From positions 1 through 64,000 of the forward strand of contig NZ_CP073751.1 of the NCBI RefSeq assembly GCF_020025155.1: a DNA stretch of 64,000 nucleotides. Direction: 5' to 3'. The position numbers and the translations under genes are program-made. Positions within the stretch are counted from its first letter, which is position 1; the number at the start of each line of letters is the position of its first letter. Shown in pieces: positions 33,829-41,501 of the stretch. The stretch is from Halopseudomonas nanhaiensis. Lineage in GTDB: Bacteria; Pseudomonadota; Gammaproteobacteria; Pseudomonadales; Pseudomonadaceae. The notes under the pieces are model-generated. The model saw nothing but the letters and a program-made list of their open reading frames with translations, was not told the DNA's origin and did no database searches.

Positions 33829-33848
33829 CCGCGGCCGTCAGGCCGCGG
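33829..33848 (-). terminator. Intercistronic hairpin between receptor and fhuF
   Basis: CCGCGGCC and GGCCGCGG form a perfect 8-bp GC stem with a 4-base loop just after the receptor stop. No T run follows on the minus strand, so it may slow polymerase or protect the upstream mRNA rather than fully terminate. Confidence 0.4.
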
Positions 33849-33856
33849 AGGTCCGG

Positions 33857-36031
33857 TTACCAGCGATAGCTGACGCTGGCGATGACGTTGCGGCGATTAC
33901 CGTACCAGCAATAGTAGTCGCAGGTGGTGACATATTCCTTGTCGGCCAGGTTGTTGGCGTTCAGCTGCAGGCGCATGTTCTGCCAGTCGTAGCTGACGGC
34001 GGCATCGTAGACGGTGTAGGACGGCACTTCGAGCCCTTCGACGTTGTCCCCGTAACGCTCGCCCACATACCGCGCGCCGGCACCCAGGCCGAGCCCGTGG
34101 AGCAAGCCGCCGCGTACCCGGTACTGGGCCCATAGTGAAGCCATGGTGTCGGCTACTTCCGAAGGGGTCTTGCCCTTTTCCGCAAAGTCAGTGCCGGTAC
34201 GGGTCGTCTCGGCGTCAAGCAGCGTTACCGCTCCCGTGACGTTGAGACTCGGCGTCAGATTGCCAACTGCCTCAAGCTCCAGCCCGCGGCTGCGAACTTC
34301 CCCGACCTGCACCTGTTGCCCGCCCGCGACCGACTTGCGCACATTCTCCTGGGTCAATTCGAACAGAGCGGCGTTGAAGCTGGCGTTAATGCCCGGCGGC
34401 TGATACTTCAGGCCAATCTCGCGCTGATGCCCGGATTCCGGCTCGAAAGCCTGGCCGACGGTATCGACCTCGGTGACCGGGAGAAAGAACTGGGAATAGC
34501 TCACATACGGCGTCAGGCCGTTGTCGAACAGGTACGCCGCGCCGGCATTCCAGGTCGTTTCCTGGTCCTTGATGTTGCGCCCGTCGCCCGTGGTCCGGTT
34601 GTCGAAATCGAACTCGGCCCAGTCACGGCGTACGCCTGCGAGCAGGATGACGCGGTCATTCAGCTTGAGCTGGTTCTGCAGGTAGCCGCCAATCTGGTCG
34701 ACTTCGGTGCGCTTGCTTTCGAGCTCGAAGTCGAAGGGGACCTGGGTGTAGGTCGGGTTGAAGATGTTCAGATTGGCCGGATACAGCGGCCAGCCGTTGG
34801 GTGACTCGTCATCGATCTGCAGCTGCTGGTAATCGGCCCCGACCAGCAGGGTGTTTTCCCAGCCTTCGCCCTGCCAGTTCCCGATCAGACGATTGTCCAC
34901 CGACAGGTTGTCGGCATCGCCGTTGGCGTAGCTGAGGCCGCGCACCAGTTCGCCCGCCGGTTGATCCTGCCAGAAGAAGAAAAACAGCTGGCGCAGATTC
35001 ATGTCCATATGGCCGTAACGCAGGTTCTGCTGGACGCTGAAGGTATCGTTGAAGCGATGTGTGAACTCGTAGCCCAGCGTGTACTGATCGCGTTCGAAGG
35101 TCTCGTAGTCCGGCAGGCCGACGGCGGTGTCGGTGTCGATCTTGCCAAGCGGATGGGGCAGCACGGTCCCGGCCGACGGCAGGAACTGCAGCATCGGGTC
35201 GCCCGTGTCCCGCTGAGCGCTGGCCAGCAGCGTCAGCTCGGTATCCTCGGAAAAGCGCAGGGTGACCGCAGGGGCGATGGACAGGCGATCGTTGTCGACG
35301 TCGTCGACCTGGGTGCCGGTATCCCGGGCCAGTGCTGTGATGCGATACAGCACCTGATCGTTATCGGTCAGCGGCCCGGTCATGTCGAGGGTGAGCTGTT
35401 GACGGTCGTGGCTGCCATACTGCAGGCCGATCTCGCCGAAGGTCGATTCGCTGGGGCGCTTGCTCACCAGGTTGATCACGCCACCGGGCGGGGTCTGGCC
35501 ATACAGGACCGAGGCGGCGCCGCGCTGAACCTCCACCCGCTCGAGCATGTACGGATCGACCTGCCAGCTGTAGAACCCGCTGGAATACACCCGCGTGCTG
35601 TCCTGGAACAGACCGTAGTTCTGCTGCTTGAAGCCACGGATGATGAACCAGTCCTGCTTGTTGTCCTCGCCGAAGTAACCGGCCTGTACCCCGGGTGTAT
35701 AGCGCAGCGCATCGCTGATGCTCACGGCGGCGCGGTCTTCCATCTGCTGGCGCGTCACCACCGATACGGCACGGGGTATTTCGCGCAGGGGGGTGTCGGT
35801 CTTGGTGCCGACCAGCGTGTTGTTCGCCTGGTAGCCGGTATCCGGGCCATGCGGATCGCTCTGTTCAGCGTAGACAGTCGTCGCCTCCAGTTCGCGCGCC
35901 TGGTCCTGCGCGAGGGCCTGCAGACTGGCACTGCCCAGAGCCAGGCCGAGGGCGATGGTCAACGGATGGAGACGAGCAGTGCGAACCGGTTCAGCCGCCC
36001 GCCTGGACGGGCACTTCGACTGGAATGACAT
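33857..36031 (-). CDS. TonB-dependent ferric siderophore receptor
   Basis: A 724-aa outer-membrane receptor. A long signal peptide (residues 1-42, ending ALAQ) precedes a TonB-box-like ELEATTVYA, a plug domain (about 70-180, with PRAVSVVTRQQM, RGF and GAASVLYGQTPPGGVINLVSKRP) and a 22-strand barrel ending in YRW, the outer-membrane sorting aromatic. The late CDYYCWYG cysteine pair is typical of FhuA/FoxA/FhuE relatives, which bind hydroxamates. It lies 42 bases after the exporter gene and before fhuF on the same strand. Confidence 0.93.
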   Translation of the reverse strand: MSFQSKCPSRRAAEPVRTARLHPLTIALGLALGSASLQALAQDQARELEATTVYAEQSDPHGPDTGYQANNTLVGTKTDTPLREIPRAVSVVTRQQMEDRAAVSISDALRYTPGVQAGYFGEDNKQDWFIIRGFKQQNYGLFQDSTRVYSSGFYSWQVDPYMLERVEVQRGAASVLYGQTPPGGVINLVSKRPSESTFGEIGLQYGSHDRQQLTLDMTGPLTDNDQVLYRITALARDTGTQVDDVDNDRLSIAPAVTLRFSEDTELTLLASAQRDTGDPMLQFLPSAGTVLPHPLGKIDTDTAVGLPDYETFERDQYTLGYEFTHRFNDTFSVQQNLRYGHMDMNLRQLFFFFWQDQPAGELVRGLSYANGDADNLSVDNRLIGNWQGEGWENTLLVGADYQQLQIDDESPNGWPLYPANLNIFNPTYTQVPFDFELESKRTEVDQIGGYLQNQLKLNDRVILLAGVRRDWAEFDFDNRTTGDGRNIKDQETTWNAGAAYLFDNGLTPYVSYSQFFLPVTEVDTVGQAFEPESGHQREIGLKYQPPGINASFNAALFELTQENVRKSVAGGQQVQVGEVRSRGLELEAVGNLTPSLNVTGAVTLLDAETTRTGTDFAEKGKTPSEVADTMASLWAQYRVRGGLLHGLGLGAGARYVGERYGDNVEGLEVPSYTVYDAAVSYDWQNMRLQLNANNLADKEYVTTCDYYCWYGNRRNVIASVSYRW

Positions 36032-36060
36032 GACTATCCCTCGGAGAAAAGGGCTAATCT

Positions 36061-36079
36061 AAAGCATTCGCATTTACAT
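36061..36079. promoter_or_regulatory. Candidate Fur-like site before the TonB receptor
   Basis: The A/T-rich sequence contains GCATTCGCATTTAC, resembling ATTCTCATTT-type Fur half sites. It lies about 30 bases upstream of the receptor start and overlaps the 3' end of the exporter gene. The decamer TCGCATTTAC recurs before the exporter gene in the opposite orientation. Confidence 0.35.
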
Positions 36080-37726
36080 AAGCAATAGGTTGCCCTGTCG
36101 CATCTGTTCGCGCTGCGCGTCGTCGAGCTCGGTCAGACGGCCATTGTCCATGCGCAGAATGCGGTCAGCCTGATCGAAATAACGGTCATCATGGGTGATC
36201 GCCACCACGGTTTTGCCGGCCTCCTTGAATAGCGGCAGCAGCTCGCGGTAGAACAACCGCCGGAACAGCGGATCCTGATCGGCTGCCCATTCGTCGAGTA
36301 GGAAGATGTCTCGGTGCTCGAGCAGGCCCAGCAGCAAAGCCAGCCGCTTGCGCTGGCCCTGGGACAGCCGCAGATCCTGCAGCCGGCCCTCAGCGATGCG
36401 CACCTTGCGCGACAGATGCAGGCGATTCAGCCAGTCGTCTACCTCGGCCGAGTCAGCTTCATCGCCCTGAGGGCCAAGCAGCCGGCTGAACAGATGGAAA
36501 TCGGTGAACACGCTGGCGAAAAGCTGGCGGTAAGCGACCCAGTTGTCTGGCGTCACCAGCGTGTCATCCAGTCGGATCGATCCGCCCGCCGGGCGGAACA
36601 ACCCGGTCAGCAGGCGCGCGAAGGTCGACTTGCCACTGCCGTTGCCGCCTATCACGAACACCACTTCGCCCCGGCGCAGCGACAGGTCCAGGGGGCCGAC
36701 GTCGAAGCCCTCTCCCTCCTCGGCCGGGTAGCGGTAGCTGAGTCCCTGCAGGTGCAGCACCTGCCAGTCCGGCTTGATATGACTCAGCTCGGGAAACCGG
36801 GGTTGGTGCGGCAACAGTTCGAGTGCTTCCAGTTGCGCCAGAGATACCTGTGCGGTGATCAGATGCGGCAGTGTGCCGACCGCCGACACCATTGGCGTGC
36901 GCAGAAACAGCATGGTCAACGCGTAGACCGCGGCCACCTCCGGCGTCGCCCAGCCCAGGCCGCCGGCCAGGAAAAACACCAGCCCGATCAGTCCCAGAAC
37001 CATGATGTTTGCCCAGTTGCCGGACAGGCCATGGAACAGATCGGCGCGGATGATCTCGTCGCGATAGGCGCTGGCGTTGGCGTCGAACTCCTCTTCGTAC
37101 AGCCGGCGGGCGCGTTCGCGGTTGAGTGCCAGTTCCTTGCGCCCGTCGATCACGTCCTGATAGTTGGCGTAGAGTCGGTCTTCGGCCTGGCGCATGCGCT
37201 GGATATGCCGGTGCACGCGGCTGACCAGCAGCCAGCCGATGAAGAAGGTGACGGTCAGCCAGCCGAGCGTGGTGACGAACAGCAGCGGCGACAGCCAGGC
37301 GAGATAGGCAAAGGCAGCGGCGGTCAGAGCCAGACCATAGAGCGTTTCAGGCAGGCCGACGAAGGCGATGGTGATATTGCGGATGTCGGTGGACAGGCTC
37401 GCCAGGATACGCGCACCGCCGATCTGCTCCAGCCGCTCGATGTCGGTATCAAGGACCCGCTTGACCAGCGAACGACGCATCCGGTAGACAAACCGGTGGC
37501 CCAGACCGTGCAGCGCGACCTGCGCTGCCGTGGCGCACAGCAGCAGGCCAAGCAACAGCACGCCAAACCCGAGCAGGGCTTCGCCCAGGTCAGTGGTGCC
37601 GGCGATCAGTCGCGTGTTGATATAGGCGATGACGCCAACGCTGAGCAGTGCGCTCAGCAGGCTGAGCACGCCGATGCCGAGCAGCGCCAGGCGATTCTCG
37701 CGCAGCAGCAGGGAGAGCAGTTTCAT
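36074..37726 (-). CDS. Cyclic-peptide/siderophore ABC exporter (PvdE/YojI type)
   Basis: A 550-aa ABC half-transporter with six N-terminal membrane helices (about 1-310) fused to an ATPase. Walker A is GGNGSGKST. The signature region LSQGQRKRLALLLGLLEHRD and Walker B FLLDEWAADQDP are the variants of the cyclic-peptide exporter family, which includes PvdE and YojI. Here it precedes a TonB receptor and fhuF without siderophore synthesis genes, so it may move an imported siderophore or peptide back out of the cytoplasm. Start MKLLSLLLREN at ATG 37726. Confidence 0.88.
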   Translation of the reverse strand: MKLLSLLLRENRLALLGIGVLSLLSALLSVGVIAYINTRLIAGTTDLGEALLGFGVLLLGLLLCATAAQVALHGLGHRFVYRMRRSLVKRVLDTDIERLEQIGGARILASLSTDIRNITIAFVGLPETLYGLALTAAAFAYLAWLSPLLFVTTLGWLTVTFFIGWLLVSRVHRHIQRMRQAEDRLYANYQDVIDGRKELALNRERARRLYEEEFDANASAYRDEIIRADLFHGLSGNWANIMVLGLIGLVFFLAGGLGWATPEVAAVYALTMLFLRTPMVSAVGTLPHLITAQVSLAQLEALELLPHQPRFPELSHIKPDWQVLHLQGLSYRYPAEEGEGFDVGPLDLSLRRGEVVFVIGGNGSGKSTFARLLTGLFRPAGGSIRLDDTLVTPDNWVAYRQLFASVFTDFHLFSRLLGPQGDEADSAEVDDWLNRLHLSRKVRIAEGRLQDLRLSQGQRKRLALLLGLLEHRDIFLLDEWAADQDPLFRRLFYRELLPLFKEAGKTVVAITHDDRYFDQADRILRMDNGRLTELDDAQREQMRQGNLLLM

Positions 37727-37775
37727 GATCGATCCGAGCCAGTGAGGACAGGGGCGCAGGGTACAACATGCACCA

Positions 37776-37794
37776 GCAAAGTAAATGCGAGTTC
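37776..37794. promoter_or_regulatory. Candidate Fur-like site before the ABC exporter
   Basis: GCAAAGTAAATGCGAGTTC, 50 to 68 bases upstream of the exporter start, contains GTAAATGCGA, the reverse complement of the decamer found before the TonB receptor. The surrounding region is GC-rich and noncoding. Confidence 0.35.
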
Positions 37795-37805
37795 CCGGGC
37801 CGGCG

Positions 37806-39455
37806 CTACGGCACGCCCTGCTTCTGCTGCGGCGCGACGATGCGATTGCGCCCCTGGGCCTTGGCCTGATACAGCCCGGCATCGGCACGCTCGAGAACTT
37901 CCTCGGTTTGCCACTCGGGCGCCTGACAGGCGCTCACGCCAGCACTGAACGTACACTGGAAGGAGCCTTCACTACCACTGAACTGCAGCGCCTGAAACGT
38001 CTTGCGAATCTCGTCGAGGATGGCCTTGGCATCCTCGGTATTGCAGTTCGGCAGCACCGCAACGAATTCCTCGCCGCCATAGCGGCCCAGGCGATCGATC
38101 TTGCGCAGCCGTTGACGCAACAGGTTGGCCAGCGCGCGAATGACGTTGTCACCCACCGCATGGCCATGGCGGTCATTCACCAGCTTGAAATGGTCGATAT
38201 CGATCATGGCGACGGTGACTGGCAGATGCGTGCGCCGCGAGCGCTCCACCTCGAGCTCGACCTGCTCCTTGATGTCGGCGTGCTTGAGCAAACCGGTCAG
38301 GCTGTCGCGGGCCAGCGCCTGGCTGACCAGACGGGCGCGCTGGGCCCGGGAGAACACGGCGGTGAGCAAGGCATTGTCGCTGATCGGCTTGGTGATGAAA
38401 TCGTCACCCGCCTTGAGCAGGGCCGCCATCTGGCGCCCGACATCGGTCTCGGCGGACAGGTACAGGATCGGTACCCGCAGCCAGTTGTCGTGCAGGCGGA
38501 TCATCTGCGCCAGCTCAGGCCCGGAATAGCCGGGCATATGCACGTCCATGACGATGACATCGGGTTGGAAGGTTTCGATATGCTGGAGCAGGTCTTGTGG
38601 TTGCTCAACGGTTTCCACCCGCATGCCTGCTCCGCTCAGGACGGTGGCGAAACGTGCGGCGAGCTCGGTGTCGTCATCCACCACGAGAATACGGAACGGC
38701 TCGTTGTGCAGCGAGCCGAAACAGCGCTCGAGACGGTTCTCCAGCGCTGCCAGATCCACCGGGCGAGTGAAGAAGCCCTGCGCGCCTGCACGTACCGCAG
38801 CGATCTGAACCTCGAACTGGTCGACATCGCTGACGGCTATCAACGGCATCGGCTGCGCCCAGGTACCCTGCAGTGCGGTGATGGTGTCCAGCAAGGGGTG
38901 ACCCGGGCCGCTTGGGCTGACGTCGATGATCAGGGCATCCGGGCGACGAGCGCGCAATGCCGACTCGAGCGAGGCGGCGTCGGCGTGCCGCTCGACGCGA
39001 TAGCCGAAACTCTCCAGGGTCTGCGCCATGCGGGCGGACAGGTCTGCGTTGGCCTCCAGTACCTGGATGCAGCGATTGCGACAGTCATCCGCGACCAGGT
39101 GACTGTCGACGGCCTCCTCGATGGTCCCGTCCAGTGGCAGGCGGCCGAGTGATGCGATGCCATCGGCCAGATGCTGACAGCACTGCTCGGTGAAGCCATC
39201 ACGCAGACAGCGGTCGGCGAACTGCTCCAGCTCGCGCGCCTGCACGCCGACCTCGGCAAAACCGAAGGTGCCAGCGGAGCCGGCAAGCTTGTGCAGCTGA
39301 TCGCGAATCGGCTGCAGTGCATGCCGGTCCGGCTCGCTGTCCGCAGCCAGCTGCAGCGCCCGTTCAAGCAGGACGGGCAGCTGTTCCTTCAGTTTCTGCC
39401 GAAACCCGTCGGACAGCTTCTGCAGCTGGGCATGCAATTGATCAGCGGGCTGCAT
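37806..39455 (-). CDS. Hpt-REC-REC-GGDEF diguanylate cyclase response regulator
   Basis: A 549-aa cytoplasmic protein. An Hpt domain has phospho-acceptor His55 in HKLAGSAGTFGF. A first receiver (about 127-240) is degenerate: the acidic pair is missing, FTRP replaces TKP, though Asp178 remains. The second receiver (about 255-370) is canonical, with DDD, Asp304 in MDVHMPG and TKP. The GGDEF domain (about 385-545) reads GGEEF at 460-464 and has an intact RxxD inhibitory site at 451-454, so active, feedback-controlled c-di-GMP synthesis is expected. It overlaps the upstream lone receiver by 14 bases and is last in the operon. Confidence 0.93.
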   Translation of the reverse strand: MQPADQLHAQLQKLSDGFRQKLKEQLPVLLERALQLAADSEPDRHALQPIRDQLHKLAGSAGTFGFAEVGVQARELEQFADRCLRDGFTEQCCQHLADGIASLGRLPLDGTIEEAVDSHLVADDCRNRCIQVLEANADLSARMAQTLESFGYRVERHADAASLESALRARRPDALIIDVSPSGPGHPLLDTITALQGTWAQPMPLIAVSDVDQFEVQIAAVRAGAQGFFTRPVDLAALENRLERCFGSLHNEPFRILVVDDDTELAARFATVLSGAGMRVETVEQPQDLLQHIETFQPDVIVMDVHMPGYSGPELAQMIRLHDNWLRVPILYLSAETDVGRQMAALLKAGDDFITKPISDNALLTAVFSRAQRARLVSQALARDSLTGLLKHADIKEQVELEVERSRRTHLPVTVAMIDIDHFKLVNDRHGHAVGDNVIRALANLLRQRLRKIDRLGRYGGEEFVAVLPNCNTEDAKAILDEIRKTFQALQFSGSEGSFQCTFSAGVSACQAPEWQTEEVLERADAGLYQAKAQGRNRIVAPQQKQGVP

Positions 39456-39834
39456 GCCATTGCCTCCATATCGTGCGTACCTGATCCGGCAGGGTCATCG
39501 GATCGAACGGCTTGGTAATCACCTGAGCAGCGCCCATGCGCTGGTATTCCTCTACCTCCGGGGGTTGCACCTTGGCCGTCATGAAAACGATCGGAACAGC
39601 GTCCAGTGCGGGTATCTCACGGAGATGGCGTAGCGTCTGCGGACCGTCCATACCGGGCATCATCACATCCAGCAGAATGAACTGCGGATCGAATGCTTCC
39701 GCCGCTTCCAGCCCTTCGACACCGGATGCACAGGACTTCACGCTGAATCCGCCGACGATTTCCAGGGCGATCCGCACGATTTCCTGGATCGATGGGTCGT
39801 CCTCGATGTGCAACACCCGCTGCAGGTCACTCAT
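39442..39834 (-). CDS. Single-domain response regulator (REC only)
   Basis: A 130-aa CheY-like protein with no output domain. Acidic residues EDD at 11-13, phospho-acceptor Asp56 in LLDVMMPGMDG, FMTAK and ITKPFDP are all present. It probably shuttles phosphate, as in a phosphorelay, or acts on a partner protein. ATG 39834 is chosen because GGAG lies 6 bases upstream; longer in-frame starts at 39846 and 39873 lack one. It lies 35 bases after the GAF-PAS kinase and overlaps the cyclase gene. Confidence 0.9.
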   Translation of the reverse strand: MSDLQRVLHIEDDPSIQEIVRIALEIVGGFSVKSCASGVEGLEAAEAFDPQFILLDVMMPGMDGPQTLRHLREIPALDAVPIVFMTAKVQPPEVEEYQRMGAAQVITKPFDPMTLPDQVRTIWRQWHAAR

Positions 39835-39869
39835 GTCCAGCTCCATGTGAGAGATCAAACCTGACGGCA

Positions 39870-41501
39870 TCATGCCATGCCCGGCGACGCGTCGGCAGGG
39901 TGGTTGACGATCGGCAGTTCGAACCAGAACCGCGAGCCCTCGCCAGGCCGCGAATCGACCCCTACGCGACCCTCCATGCGCTCGACCAGTTGCCTGGCGA
40001 TCGCCAGCCCCAGGCCTGTGCCACCACGTTGCCGGTCACTGGCGCCGTCGACCTGATGGAACTTCTGAAACAGGGCCGAGTGCTCGGCTTCGACGATGCC
40101 GATGCCCTGGTCGATTACGCTGACGCGCACCCAGTCGCCCTTCAGTTCGCTGAGAACGCGGACCGTACCGCCTGGATGGGAAAATTTCGCCGCATTCGAC
40201 AGGAAGTTGTCCATCACTTGCAGCAGACGTCCTGAGTCGATGGCAACCTGCGGGTTCGCCGGTTCGGCGTCGAGTTTGAGGGTCACTGAATAGTTCGAGG
40301 CATACCCCAGATTCGCCTCGATGGCCTGCTGCAACAATGGCAGCAGCGGCTGCGCTTCGGCAAGGACACGCATGTGTCCGGATTCCAGCTTCTCGATATC
40401 CAGCAGATCATTGATCAGTTGATTCAGCCGTCGTGCGTTGGATTGGGCAATGCTCAACATGCCTGTCGCGCTTTCGGGCAACGCGCCCGTGGCGCCACCG
40501 AGCATCAGATTGATCACGCCCCCAATGGAGGTCAGCGGTGTGCGCAGCTCGTGACTGATGGCCGCGAGAAAGTTGCGCTTCATCGTTTCGATGCGTTTAC
40601 GTTCTGACAGGTCATGCATTACCACCACCGCGCCGGCAGGCTGGCCGGCGGCGTCGGTCACCGGTCCGCCATTGCAGGACACTGTACGGGGAGCCTGACC
40701 TACGGCCTGGATGCAGATTTCCTCTTCGCGGATCATTTCGCCTCGCAGCGCGCGAATCAGAGGGATACGCTCGTGGCGCAGCGGCGTAACGCAGTCTGCT
40801 TCGAAGAGCTGGTAGTAATCCGCCCACTGCAGCGAGTCGAGCCGCGCTATGTCAGTACCGTGCCAATCCCGAGCCGCTTGATTGAACAGGGTCAATTGAC
40901 CCTCCGCGTCGCAGGCGACAACCGCTTCAACCACCGAGCCAAGCAGCCGCTCGGTCATACTGCGCTGCTGCTCCAGCGCCTGCTGACGCTCGCGGGCCGC
41001 GAGCCCGGCGAGACGCAACGAAAGCAGTTCTTCAGCCAGGCCTGCTAAACGCTCCAGAGTGGCGCGCTCGTGCGCGCTGAGCTGGCGGGGCTGGTAATCG
41101 ACCACGCACAGCGTACCCAGCTTCGCTCCATTGAATGCACGCAGTGGCACGCCGGCGTAGAACCGAATGTAAGGGTCGCCGGTCACCTGAGGGTTGTCGG
41201 CGAAGCGGGGATCAAGGCGTGCATCGGGCACCTCCATCAACTCGCCTCGACCGATCGCATGGGCGCAGAAGGAGATGTCACGCGTGGTTTCGCTGCCGTC
41301 GATGCCGACCCTGCTCTTGAACCATTGCCGGTCGCGGGCCACCAGCGAGATAAGCGCCGCCGGTACATTCAGCGCATCGCGGGTGAGCGCGGTGAGGTCG
41401 TCGAAGCTGCGCTCGGGCGGTGTGTCGAGAATGCGATATTGCGCCAGCGTTTCCAGCCGTACTGTCTCGTCTGCGGTGTCGACCGGTTTCACGTCGCTCA
41501 T
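39870..41501 (-). CDS. GAF-PAS sensor histidine kinase
   Basis: A 543-aa soluble sensor kinase. A GAF domain (about 15-165, with SLVARDRQWFKSR and PFYAGVPL-like sequence) is followed by PAS (about 185-305), HisKA with His317 in ISHELRTPL, and HATPase_c with NFLSNAAKFSHPGG, DQGIGI and GGTGLGLAIARQLVE. No transmembrane segment is seen, so it senses a cytoplasmic cue. The start overlaps the larger kinase's stop (ATGA), so the two are coupled. Confidence 0.93.
   Translation of the reverse strand: MSDVKPVDTADETVRLETLAQYRILDTPPERSFDDLTALTRDALNVPAALISLVARDRQWFKSRVGIDGSETTRDISFCAHAIGRGELMEVPDARLDPRFADNPQVTGDPYIRFYAGVPLRAFNGAKLGTLCVVDYQPRQLSAHERATLERLAGLAEELLSLRLAGLAARERQQALEQQRSMTERLLGSVVEAVVACDAEGQLTLFNQAARDWHGTDIARLDSLQWADYYQLFEADCVTPLRHERIPLIRALRGEMIREEEICIQAVGQAPRTVSCNGGPVTDAAGQPAGAVVVMHDLSERKRIETMKRNFLAAISHELRTPLTSIGGVINLMLGGATGALPESATGMLSIAQSNARRLNQLINDLLDIEKLESGHMRVLAEAQPLLPLLQQAIEANLGYASNYSVTLKLDAEPANPQVAIDSGRLLQVMDNFLSNAAKFSHPGGTVRVLSELKGDWVRVSVIDQGIGIVEAEHSALFQKFHQVDGASDRQRGGTGLGLAIARQLVERMEGRVGVDSRPGEGSRFWFELPIVNHPADASPGMA

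Noticed and set aside
36314-37948. 544-codon open frame on the plus strand opposite the ABC exporter
   Set aside because: Gln-rich, no motif, and fully covered by a convincing ABC transporter.
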